Source of the DNA: JBHJHK01 sp050330975
GTDB taxonomy: Bacteria; Pseudomonadota; Gammaproteobacteria; Competibacterales; Competibacteraceae
Assembly: GCA_050330975.1 (NCBI GenBank)
Contig: JBHJHK010000423.1
Coordinates: 1 to 20,660 of the forward strand
Reading direction: 5' to 3'
DNA: 20,660 bases
Shown here: one piece after another, positions 1 through 7,101 of the stretch
Position numbering within the stretch: position 1 is the stretch's first letter
How the letters are laid out: every line of letters begins with the position of its first letter
Program-made: the position numbers and the translations under genes
Notes under the pieces: model-generated
The model's input: the letters and a program-made list of their open reading frames with translations, nothing else
Database searches by the model: none
What the model was told of the DNA's origin: nothing

Positions 1-108
1 CGCCCCCGCCCCCGCCGGCGGCCCCCCCCGCCCCAGCGCCCCCCCACCCCCGCGCCCCCCCCCCGCCGGCGCCGCCGCGCCCCGGGTAGCCCGCGGGGGG
101 GGCGGGGG
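1..108. other. Low-complexity C-run then G-run block at left edge, probable assembly artefact
   Basis: The first about 83 bases are almost only C and G with long C runs; from about 91 to 111 the strand bias flips to G runs. Nothing else in the window resembles this. The frame of the downstream MCE gene stays open through it, but the encoded peptide is only Pro/Arg/Gly and does not look like an MCE domain, while recognisable MCE residues begin abruptly at about 109. The simplest reading is low-quality read ends (poly-G calls and their complement) assembled at a contig end. A real homopolymer-rich sequence cannot be excluded from one copy. Confidence 0.7.
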
Positions 109-957
109 GGGCAAGTCGTGGATATCATCGTCCGCTATGACCCCCGAGACGCCAGCCTTCGCATCCCGGTCTACGAGGAACTCGACCCCGACCGGATTCA
201 ACAGACCGACGGTGCCGCCAATCCCCAGCAGAGCATCCAACGGTTGGTGGACCAGGGCCTGCGGGCACGCCTCCAGATCCAGAGCTTTGTCACCGGCCTT
301 TTGTACATCGAACTGAATTTCTACCCCGGCACCGAAATCAAGTTGGTGGGCAGCGACATTCCCTACCCAGAGCTACCCTCCATTCGTTCCACGTTTAACG
401 AGCTGAGCCGCACCTTGGACAAGTTGCCCCTAGAGCAATTGGTGGTCGACGCCTCGTCGACGGTGGAGGCCGTCAATCGTCTGGTGTCGGGGCCCGAAGT
501 GCCCGCCTTGCTCCGGCGCGCCGATGCCCTGTTGGCGGATCTGCGCGCCCTACTCACCACCGTCGAAGGGCGAGTGGGGGGGGTCATGGACCGGGCCGAG
601 GCGGCTTTGGGGGCCGGCGAAGCGACCCTGGACGCCTACCGAGGCCTCGCCGACACCCTAACCGACCGAGCCCAGGGCTTGGCCGCCGAGTTGACGACGG
701 CGGTGGCGGCGGTGGAAACCACCCTGGAGGGGATTCAAGGGGCGGTGGCAGCGGCGGAGGCCACCGCCCGCCAGGGTCAGCAAACCCTGGCCACCGTCGA
801 GGACAGCCTCGACGGGGTGCTGTCCCGGGAGACACCCTTGGGATACCGCCTGGCGGTTGCCCTGGACGATTTTGCCGCCGCCGCCACCGCCCTGCGCAAC
901 CTGGCGGATTACCTGGAGCGCCATCCCAACGCCTTGATCTACGGCAAGCGGCGTTGA
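109..957 (+). CDS. MCE-family (MlaD/PqiB-like) lipid-transport protein, 5' partial
   Basis: This is the C-terminal part of an MCE-domain protein, the periplasmic substrate-binding component of an ABC-type system moving phospholipids or related lipids between inner and outer membranes. The first readable residues (GQVVDIIVRYDPRD, then RIPVYEELDPDRI) match the second half of an MCE domain, followed by the typical SIQRLVDQGLRARLQ and LYIELNFYPG segments. Residues of about 90-260 are Ala/Leu/Glu-rich and helical, as expected for the coiled-coil tail. The C-terminus (LADYLERHPNALIYGK) is the usual ending of this family. GTG at 118 could be called as a start but falls inside the MCE domain, so the true start and the N-terminal membrane anchor are lost at the window edge. 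The stop is 2 bases before the ATG of the lipoprotein gene, so the two are one operon. The ATPase and permease genes should lie upstream. Confidence 0.85.
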   Translation, partial: GQVVDIIVRYDPRDASLRIPVYEELDPDRIQQTDGAANPQQSIQRLVDQGLRARLQIQSFVTGLLYIELNFYPGTEIKLVGSDIPYPELPSIRSTFNELSRTLDKLPLEQLVVDASSTVEAVNRLVSGPEVPALLRRADALLADLRALLTTVEGRVGGVMDRAEAALGAGEATLDAYRGLADTLTDRAQGLAAELTTAVAAVETTLEGIQGAVAAAEATARQGQQTLATVEDSLDGVLSRETPLGYRLAVALDDFAAAATALRNLADYLERHPNALIYGKRR

Positions 958-959
958 CC

Positions 960-1661
960 ATGGTGCCCCACACCACGAGGTCACCGCGCCTCGGGAAGCC
1001 CTGGGCCCGGCTGGTCGGTGGCGCCCGCCGTGGCCTCCCCTGGCGGCGAGGGGGTATTCCGGCCCTGGCCCTGTGGGTTCTGGCCGCGTTGGGGGGCTGT
1101 GCCACCACTGGCCCCGACGTCCAGTACTACGTCCTGGCACCCCTGCCCAGCGGCTCCAATAGCAAAGGACTGGATCGCGTGGTCGGCGTGGGGCCGGTGG
1201 ATTTGCCCCAATACCTCAACCGCCCCCAAATCGTCACCCGCGCCGGGGAAAACCAGTTGACGTTGGCGGAGTTTCACCGCTGGGCCGAGCCCTTGGAGGT
1301 CAACGTGGCGGCAGTGTTGGCCCAGAATCTCACCGCCCTCCTCGACGGCACCACCGTGGCGGCTTTCCCCTGGCCGGCGGAGACTACCCCGGACTACCGC
1401 ATTCGGGTGACCATTAGCCGCTTTGAGGGGGATAGCGACGGCAACGTCTCCCTGGTGGCCCGCTGGCAGCTGGTGGATCTCCAGGGGCAAGAGCTCCAGC
1501 GGGGTAACGCCCTGTTGGGGGCCGCCTTCGTCCCCCCCACGGACGGCGAGTGGGACTACGGCGCCCTGGTGGGGGCGATGAATCGGGTGTTGGGGGAATT
1601 GAGTCAAGACCTGGCCCGAGCCCTGCGCCGTCTCGCCGACCCTCGAGGATCGCCCCCCTGA
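960..1661 (+). CDS. PqiC-like (DUF330) ABC-transport auxiliary lipoprotein
   Basis: This is an outer-membrane lipoprotein of the PqiC/YmbA type, the partner of MCE transporters. From ATG 960 it has 233 residues. An Arg-rich N-terminus, a hydrophobic stretch (IPALALWVLAALGG) and a lipobox LGGC with the modified Cys at about residue 47 give a type II signal peptide. The mature protein starts with the family hallmark YYVLAPLPS, then VGVGPVDLPQYLNRPQIV and the WAEPLEVNVAAVLAQNL segment, followed by a beta-rich domain and a C-terminal helix. A TTG at 954, overlapping the stop of the upstream gene, is an alternative start adding two residues. The region before the signal peptide is long for the family. 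Tight spacing to the MCE gene supports translational coupling. No clear terminator follows. Confidence 0.85.
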   Translation: MVPHTTRSPRLGKPWARLVGGARRGLPWRRGGIPALALWVLAALGGCATTGPDVQYYVLAPLPSGSNSKGLDRVVGVGPVDLPQYLNRPQIVTRAGENQLTLAEFHRWAEPLEVNVAAVLAQNLTALLDGTTVAAFPWPAETTPDYRIRVTISRFEGDSDGNVSLVARWQLVDLQGQELQRGNALLGAAFVPPTDGEWDYGALVGAMNRVLGELSQDLARALRRLADPRGSPP

Positions 1662-1729
1662 GGATCACCGTGAATACTTGAGCGCAGTTCAAGTTGCTAT
1701 TGAATTTATTAAGCTTGCTTCAACTACCG

Positions 1730-1784
1730 CCATGGGTTTTCATGAAGGGCTGTGGCAGTGGATTGCCCGATCGCTTACCCATGG
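1730..1784 (+). promoter_or_regulatory. Nested inverted repeats in the metH leader, possible structured 5' UTR
   Basis: The 218-base gap before metH contains a perfect 8-bp inverted repeat, CCATGGGT at 1730-1737 and ACCCATGG at 1777-1784, extendable by one G-T and one C-G pair. Nested inside are GGGC (1747-1750) and GCCC (1765-1768), separated from the outer stem by a 9 by 8 base internal loop. The gap is visibly richer in A and T (especially 1676-1725) than the coding sequence around it. I recognise no SAH, SAM or cobalamin riboswitch consensus, so the regulatory role is inference. It could be chance. Confidence 0.3.
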
Positions 1785-1879
1785 TGCCGTCTTGCGCTCC
1801 TTTGGCCATACAACCTCGGTGGTCGTCCAAGGGGAAATCGAGCATTAAAGTCAATTATTCACCAAGTGGGCTAACTCGG

Positions 1880-4800
1880 ATGAACAGCCAAACTCCCGAC
1901 GCCTTGCAGATGCTGCTGGAGCAGCGCATTGTGATCCTCGACGGTGCCATGGGCACCATGATCCAAGGCCACGACCTCGGTGAGAGCGACTACCGGGGAG
2001 ATCGCTTTGCCCAGTGGCCCTCGGATCTCAAGGGCAACAACGATCTGTTGTGTTTGACCCAGCCCGAGGTGATCCGCGACATCCACCTGGCCTATCTGAG
2101 GGCCGGTGCCGACATCGTCGAGACCAACACCTTCAACGCCACCTCCATCGCCATGGCCGACTACGCCATGGAGTCCTTGGCCTTTGAGATCAACGCCGCC
2201 GCCGCCCGGCTAGCCCGGGAAGCAGCCCACCAGGTGAGCGGGGAAACCCAGTCGCCGCGGTTTGTCGCCGGGGTGTTGGGCCCCACCAACCGCACGGCCA
2301 GCATCTCTCCCGACGTCAACAACCCCGGGTTCCGCAACACGTCCTTCGACGAGTTGGTGGCCGCCTACGACGAGGCCACCCGGGGGCTGTTGGAAGGGGG
2401 GGTGGATTTGATCTTGGTGGAGACCATCTTCGACACCCTCAACGCCAAGGCGGCGCTGTTCGCCCTGCGCCGGCTCCAGGGTCGCGGGGTGGCCGTGCCG
2501 CCGGTGATGATCTCCGGGACCATCACCGACGCTTCGGGGCGTACCCTCACGGGCCAGACCACCGAGGCGTTTTACAACTCCCTGCGCCACGTCAAGCCGT
2601 TGTCCATGGGCCTCAACTGCGCCTTGGGACCCTATGAACTGCGGGCCTACGTCGAGGAGATGGCCCGGATCAGCGAAGGTTACGTCTCCGCCCACCCCAA
2701 CGCCGGCTTGCCCAACGCCATGGGGGGCTACGACCTGGACCCCGCCACCATGGCCGCCGAGATCGGCGATTGGGCTCGGGAGGGGTTTTTAAACATCGTC
2801 GGCGGCTGCTGTGGCACCACCCCCGAGCACATCGCCGCCATCAAAGACGCCGTGGCCCCCCATCCACCCCGCCAGCGGCCGACCCTGCCGGTGCGCTGTC
2901 GGCTGGCGGGCCTGGAGCCCTGCACCATCGGCCCCGAGTCCAACTTCGTCAACATCGGCGAGCGCACCAACGTCACCGGCTCCGCCAAGTTCCGCCGGCT
3001 CATCAAGTCCGGCGACTACAACACAGCCTTAGATATCGCCCGGCTCCAGGTGGAAAACGGCGCCCAGCTCATCGACGTCAACATGGACGAAGGCATGCTG
3101 GACAGCCGCGAGGCCATGGTGACGTTTCTAAACCTGGTGGCCGCGGAACCCGACATCGCCCGGGTGCCGGTGATGATCGACGCCTCGGCCTGGGACGTCA
3201 TCGAGGCCGGCCTCAAGTGCGTCCAGGGCAAGCCGGTGGTGAACTCCATCAGCCTCAAGGAAGGCGAGGCGCGCTTTGTGGAGCTGGCCCAGCTGATCAG
3301 GGACTATGGCGCCGCCGTGGTGGTCATGGCCTTCGACGAGCAGGGCCAGGCGGACACCCTGGCGCGCAAGGTGGAGATCTGCAGCCGGGCCTACCGCATC
3401 CTCACCGAACAGGTGGAATTTCCCCCCGAAGACATCATCTTCGACCCCAATATCTTCGCCGTGGCCACGGGCATCGAAGAACACAACGGCTACGGCCTGG
3501 ACTTTATCGAAGCCACCCGACAGATCAAACAGACCCTGCCCCACGCCATGATATCGGGGGGGGTGAGCAACGTTTCGTTCTCCTTTCGCGGCAACGAACC
3601 CGTCCGGGAGGCCATGCACTCGGTGTTCCTCTACCACGCCGTCCAGGCGGGGATGGACATGGGGATCGTCAACGCCGGCCAGCTGGCCATCTACGAGGAA
3701 ATCCCCCCCGAGCTGCGGGAGCGGGTGGAAGACGTCGTCCTCAACCGCCGCGACGATGCCACCGAGCGGCTGTTGGAGACCGCCGAGACCTACCGGGGCA
3801 GCGGCAAGGCCCAGACCGCCCAAGAGGACTTGGCCTGGCGGTCTTGGCCCGTGGCCAAGCGCCTGGAGCACGCCCTCATCAAGGGCATCGACGAATACGT
3901 GGTGGACGACACCGAGGTGGCGCGCCGGGAGGCCGTCCGGCCCCTGGAGGTCATCGAAGGGCCGTTGATGGACGGCATGAACGTGGTGGGGGACTTGTTT
4001 GGCGCCGGCAAGATGTTCTTGCCCCAGGTGGTGAAGTCGGCCCGGGTGATGAAAAAGGCCGTGGCCCATTTGATTCCCTTTATCGAGGCGGAAAAGGCCG
4101 GTGGGGGGCGCTCCTCCAAGGGCAAAATCGTCTTGGCCACGGTGAAGGGGGACGTCCACGACATCGGCAAAAACATCGTCGGCGTGGTGCTCCAGTGCAA
4201 CAACTTCGAGGTGGTGGATTTGGGGGTCATGGTGCCGGCTCAAAAGATCCTCGAGGCGGCCCGGGCGGAGGACGCCGACATCATCGGCCTGTCGGGCCTC
4301 ATCACCCCCTCCCTGGACGAGATGGTCCACGTGGCCAAGGAGATGAAGCGGCTGAACTTCGAGACGCCGCTGTTGATCGGCGGCGCCACCACTTCGGCCC
4401 TCCACACCGCCGTCAAGATCGAACCCCAGTACGACCACGGGGTGGTGTACGTCAAAGACGCCTCCCGGGCGGTGGGGGTGGCCCAGCACCTCATCGGCGG
4501 TGGCCGCGGGGATTACCTCACCCGCTTCCGCGGCGAGAACGCCAAGAAGCCCGAACTCCACCGCGGCCGCCAGAGCCTGGGCGCCGCGGCGCCCATCGCC
4601 GCCGCCCGGGCCAACCGCACGGCCGTCGACTGGCAAGACTACGCCGCCCCCCGACCCGCCACGGTGGGCATCCACACCCTCGACGATTACCCCCTCGACG
4701 CCCTCATCGAGCGCATCGACTGGACGCCGTTTTTCACGTCTTGGCAGCTCCACGGCCGGTTTCCCAAGCTCCTCGACGATGCCGTGGTGGGGAAGGAGGC

Positions 4801-5578
4801 CCGCCAGCTCTACGCCGATGCCCAGGCCATGCTGGAGGCCATCGTCGCCGAAGGCTGGCTCAAGGCCAGGGGCGTAGTGGGGTTTTTCCCCGCCAACCGC
4901 CACGGCGACGACGATATTGTGATCTACGGCGACGAGGCCCGCCGCGAGCCCGTAATGTACCTCCACCACCTGCGCCAGCAGGGACAAAAGCCCGAGGGGC
5001 GCCCCCACCAGTGCCTGGCGGACTTCATCGGTCCCCCGGGGGTGGCGGACTACCTGGGCGCCTTTGCCGTCACCGCCGGCGAGGGCATCGACGTCAAGTT
5101 GGCGGAGTTCGAGCGCGACCACGACGACTACCGCAGCATTATGCTCAAGGCGTTGGCCGACCGCCTAGCCGAAGCCTTTGCCGAACACCTCCACGAGCGG
5201 GTGCGCCGGGAGTTTTGGGGCTACGCTGAGGGTGAGCAGTTTAGCAACGAGGAACTCATCGCCGAGCGCTACCGCGGCATTCGGCCAGCTCCCGGCTACC
5301 CTGCTTGTCCCGACCACACCGAAAAAGAGCTTCTCTGGGAGCTGTTGGACGTGGAGCGCCGCGCCGGAATCACCCTCACCGAGAGCTATGCCATGGTGCC
5401 CACAGCGGCGGTGTCGGGTTGGTACTTCGCCCATCCCCAGGCCCGTTACTTTGGGGTGGGCAAGATCGAGCGGGATCAGGTGGAGGACTACGCCCGGCGC
5501 AAGAACATGCCCGTGGCCGCCGCCGAGCGCTGGTTGGCACCCGTGCTGGCCTACGACCCCGAAGAGGTGGATGCCTGA
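1880..5578 (+). CDS. metH: Cobalamin-dependent methionine synthase MetH
   Basis: MetH transfers a methyl group from 5-methyltetrahydrofolate to homocysteine via methylcobalamin, giving methionine and tetrahydrofolate in the cytoplasm. All four modules are present in 1232 residues (E. coli 1227): homocysteine domain (1 to about 330) with zinc ligands Cys247 (GLNCALG) and Cys310-Cys311 (GGCCGTT); pterin-binding domain (about 350-620, NIGERTNVTGSAKF); B12 domain (about 650-890) with DVHDIGKN carrying the cobalt-ligand His760; and the AdoMet-binding reactivation domain with RPAPGYPACPDHTEK. The key residue numbers match E. coli within one. ATG 1880 is chosen because similarity begins at once (LDGAMGTMIQ at about 20). 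The frame is open back to 1694, but that extra peptide has no MetH similarity. The Shine-Dalgarno is weak. The gene stands alone on its strand, and its last 28 bases overlap the end of convergent pyrD. Confidence 0.97.
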   Translation: MNSQTPDALQMLLEQRIVILDGAMGTMIQGHDLGESDYRGDRFAQWPSDLKGNNDLLCLTQPEVIRDIHLAYLRAGADIVETNTFNATSIAMADYAMESLAFEINAAAARLAREAAHQVSGETQSPRFVAGVLGPTNRTASISPDVNNPGFRNTSFDELVAAYDEATRGLLEGGVDLILVETIFDTLNAKAALFALRRLQGRGVAVPPVMISGTITDASGRTLTGQTTEAFYNSLRHVKPLSMGLNCALGPYELRAYVEEMARISEGYVSAHPNAGLPNAMGGYDLDPATMAAEIGDWAREGFLNIVGGCCGTTPEHIAAIKDAVAPHPPRQRPTLPVRCRLAGLEPCTIGPESNFVNIGERTNVTGSAKFRRLIKSGDYNTALDIARLQVENGAQLIDVNMDEGMLDSREAMVTFLNLVAAEPDIARVPVMIDASAWDVIEAGLKCVQGKPVVNSISLKEGEARFVELAQLIRDYGAAVVVMAFDEQGQADTLARKVEICSRAYRILTEQVEFPPEDIIFDPNIFAVATGIEEHNGYGLDFIEATRQIKQTLPHAMISGGVSNVSFSFRGNEPVREAMHSVFLYHAVQAGMDMGIVNAGQLAIYEEIPPELRERVEDVVLNRRDDATERLLETAETYRGSGKAQTAQEDLAWRSWPVAKRLEHALIKGIDEYVVDDTEVARREAVRPLEVIEGPLMDGMNVVGDLFGAGKMFLPQVVKSARVMKKAVAHLIPFIEAEKAGGGRSSKGKIVLATVKGDVHDIGKNIVGVVLQCNNFEVVDLGVMVPAQKILEAARAEDADIIGLSGLITPSLDEMVHVAKEMKRLNFETPLLIGGATTSALHTAVKIEPQYDHGVVYVKDASRAVGVAQHLIGGGRGDYLTRFRGENAKKPELHRGRQSLGAAAPIAAARANRTAVDWQDYAAPRPATVGIHTLDDYPLDALIERIDWTPFFTSWQLHGRFPKLLDDAVVGKEARQLYADAQAMLEAIVAEGWLKARGVVGFFPANRHGDDDIVIYGDEARREPVMYLHHLRQQGQKPEGRPHQCLADFIGPPGVADYLGAFAVTAGEGIDVKLAEFERDHDDYRSIMLKALADRLAEAFAEHLHERVRREFWGYAEGEQFSNEELIAERYRGIRPAPGYPACPDHTEKELLWELLDVERRAGITLTESYAMVPTAAVSGWYFAHPQARYFGVGKIERDQVEDYARRKNMPVAAAERWLAPVLAYDPEEVDA

Positions 5579-6645
5579 GGGGACGGTGATGGGCGGGGGC
5601 TGTCGGCGGCCCCCGCCCCCAGGGCGAGCCAGTCGCGGACGATGGCGTCGATCAAGCCGGGGCCGCGGTAGATCAACCCGGTGTACAGCTGGACCAGGCT
5701 GGCCCCGGCCTCCCGCTTGGCCCGGGCGTCTGCCACCGTCATGACTCCACCGCTGGCGATGATGGGTAACTGTCCCCCCGTCGCCCGGTGAAGTTGGGCC
5801 ACCACGGCGGTGGCCTGGGCCCCCAAGGGCTCGCCACTGAGGCCCCCCGACTCGCGGGCACGGGGTTCTTCCTCCAGCCCCGGTCGCGCCACGGTGGTGT
5901 TGGTGGCAATGGCACCGTCGATGCCGCACTCCAGCAACACTTGGGCGATGGCCTCTACTTCGGCGGGGCTTAGATCCGGTGCCAGTTTTATCACCAGGGG
6001 AACCCGGCGGCGGTGGCGAGCCGCCAGCTGTTCCCGCTGTTCAACCAAGGGCTCCACCAGGCGCCTCAGGGCCGTCGCCCGTTGGAGATCCCGCAGGTTT
6101 GGGGTGTTGGGGGACGACAGGTTGACCGCCACGTAGTCGGCCAAGCCATATATCCTCTCTAGGCAGTAGCCGTAGTCATCGCCGGCCGCGGCCAGGGGCG
6201 TGTCGGCGTTCTTGCCAATATTGACCCCCAGCACCCCCTGGTAGCGGCGGCTGGCCAGGCGTGCCACCAGGCAATCCACGCCGTCGTTGTTAAACCCCAG
6301 GCGGTTGATGAGGGCTCGATGCTCGGCCAGGCGAAACAGCCGCGGCGGCGGGTTGCCCGGTTGGGGGCGGGGGGTGACGGTGCCCACCTCGACAAAGCCA
6401 AAGCCGAGCTGCCCCAGGGCGTCGACGTAGCGGCCGTCCTTGTCCAGGCCCGCCGCCAACCCCACGGGGTTTTGAAAATCGATCCCCACGACCCGACAGG
6501 GCGCCGGGGGGGGCGGTGGAAACAGCCAGCGGGCGCCGCGCCCGAGCTGGGATAACCCCAGCAAAGCCAGCCGGTGGGCGGCTTCGGGGGGCAGGGCTTG
6601 GAGTAGCCGCAGTCCGGGCCACGGCGGGGGGACATCGACGCTCAC
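5551..6645 (-). CDS. pyrD: Dihydroorotate dehydrogenase (quinone), class 2
   Basis: PyrD oxidises dihydroorotate to orotate with FMN and passes electrons to membrane quinone, the fourth step of pyrimidine synthesis. The product has 364 residues (E. coli 336). Class 2 features seen are an N-terminal helical quinone-tunnel region (RLLQALPPEAAHRLAL), FQNPVGLAAGLDKDG (about 58-71), GTVTPRPQPGN (about 88-98), LINRLGFNN, NIGKN, the catalytic-Ser loop NLSSPNTP (Ser177/178), KLAPD, IATNTT and GGLSG, and the FMN phosphate loop IIASGGV. GTG 6645 is chosen because the N-terminus lines up with E. coli and it lies 8 bases after the stop of the upstream gene. The frame extends further upstream without similarity. 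A low-complexity Ser/Pro tail (about 20 residues) runs past the family end and overlaps the last 28 bases of metH on the other strand. Confidence 0.95.
   Translation of the reverse strand: MSVDVPPPWPGLRLLQALPPEAAHRLALLGLSQLGRGARWLFPPPPPAPCRVVGIDFQNPVGLAAGLDKDGRYVDALGQLGFGFVEVGTVTPRPQPGNPPPRLFRLAEHRALINRLGFNNDGVDCLVARLASRRYQGVLGVNIGKNADTPLAAAGDDYGYCLERIYGLADYVAVNLSSPNTPNLRDLQRATALRRLVEPLVEQREQLAARHRRRVPLVIKLAPDLSPAEVEAIAQVLLECGIDGAIATNTTVARPGLEEEPRARESGGLSGEPLGAQATAVVAQLHRATGGQLPIIASGGVMTVADARAKREAGASLVQLYTGLIYRGPGLIDAIVRDWLALGAGAADSPRPSPSPQASTSSGS
5591..5618. terminator. Perfect 10-bp GC hairpin between convergent metH and pyrD, no T tract
   Basis: GGGCGGGGGC (5591-5600) and GCCCCCGCCC (5609-5618) form a perfect stem with an 8-base loop, starting 12 bases after the metH stop and lying inside the 3' coding end of pyrD. 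Neither strand has a run of T after the stem, so it is not a canonical intrinsic terminator. Its place at a tail-to-tail junction makes a bidirectional pause or RNA-end stabiliser plausible. In a C- and G-run-rich genome it could also be compositional. Confidence 0.35.
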
Positions 6646-6652
6646 GGCGGTG

Positions 6653-7009
6653 TCAGGCCTTCTGGAGTGCGGCCATGGCCCCGGGGATCCGCTCGTGGCC
6701 CCAGAAGCGCTGGACATTTCCCCCGTCGTCCTCGACGGCACAAAACGGCACCCCAAAGGCGCGATCCCGGCCGATGGCCGCCAGGTATTCTCCGCCGTGG
6801 CGAGCCGGATCGTCCATGGCGCCTTGGAGCGCCTCGCCGCGGATGTAGGCCCATTTCCAGGGATTGGCCGTGGGGTCGGCGAAGGGGATGTCCCCGGGGA
6901 GTAGGCACAGGGGGATAAAGGTCGCCGGCACCGCGGCATCTAGGAGCTGCAAGACCCCCAAATAGCTGTAGGGGCTGCGAAAGTGAAAGTAACAGCGCAG
7001 GACCGCCAT
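6653..7009 (-). CDS. Short DsbA-family / HCCA-isomerase-like thioredoxin-fold protein
   Basis: A 118-residue protein with the two ends of a DsbA-like (2-hydroxychromene-2-carboxylate isomerase / GST-kappa) fold. The N-terminus YFHFRSPYSYLG has Ser in place of the CxxC Cys, as in that family. Near the C-terminus is the cis-Pro-type loop AFGVPFCAVE followed by FWGHERI. Family members are usually about 190-220 residues, so most of the helical domain inserted in the thioredoxin fold is missing here (about residues 45-85 replace roughly 110-130). Other minus-strand frames show no missing piece, so a simple frameshift is unlikely. The start is well supported: GAGGT lies 6 bases before ATG 7009. It is probably cotranscribed with pyrD 8 bases downstream. 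The substrate is unknown. It may be a functional minimal version or a deletion remnant. Confidence 0.7.
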   Translation of the reverse strand: MAVLRCYFHFRSPYSYLGVLQLLDAAVPATFIPLCLLPGDIPFADPTANPWKWAYIRGEALQGAMDDPARHGGEYLAAIGRDRAFGVPFCAVEDDGGNVQRFWGHERIPGAMAALQKA

Positions 7010-7031
7010 GGGGATACCTCAATGGACCATA

Positions 7032-7059
7032 CCGACAGCGCCGGGGGCGCTGCTAGACT
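7032..7059 (+). promoter_or_regulatory. Candidate sigma70 promoter of uvrC (extended -10)
   Basis: The -10 element is TAGACT at 7054-7059 preceded by TGC (extended -10). A weak -35, CCGACA (7032-7037), lies 16 bases upstream. The predicted transcription start is about 7066, just before uvrC. The same TGC-TAGACT string occurs before tRNA-Cys at 9740-9748. This is called by sequence match only. Confidence 0.45.
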
Positions 7060-7069
7060 AGCGCTAGTC
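7056..7069. promoter_or_regulatory. Perfect 14-bp palindrome over the uvrC -10/+1 region, candidate operator
   Basis: GACTAGCGCTAGTC is identical to its reverse complement. It overlaps the proposed uvrC -10 and start point, in the 92-bp gap between the divergent minus-strand pair and uvrC. CTAG occurs three times within 7053-7067. The location fits a repressor site. It does not match the E. coli LexA box (CTGT-N8-ACAG). Confidence 0.4.
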
Positions 7070-7101
7070 GACCACAAGCTGTGAGTTCCCGCAACGTCCC
7101 C

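Noticed and set aside
1694..1879. In-frame N-terminal extension of metH
   Set aside because: The 62 extra residues have no MetH similarity, and the ATG at 1880 gives the E. coli-like start and numbering.
1662..1879. Known SAH, SAM or cobalamin riboswitch before metH
   Set aside because: I could not find the conserved core motifs; only unassigned inverted repeats are seen.
3128..5122. Long minus-strand open frame (about 664 codons) opposite metH
   Set aside because: His/Val/Gly-rich antisense shadow; metH is continuous with all catalytic residues.
2770..5229. Long +strand open frame (about 819 codons) inside metH
   Set aside because: Arg/Gly/Pro-rich translation without domains, a frame shadow of metH in GC-rich DNA.
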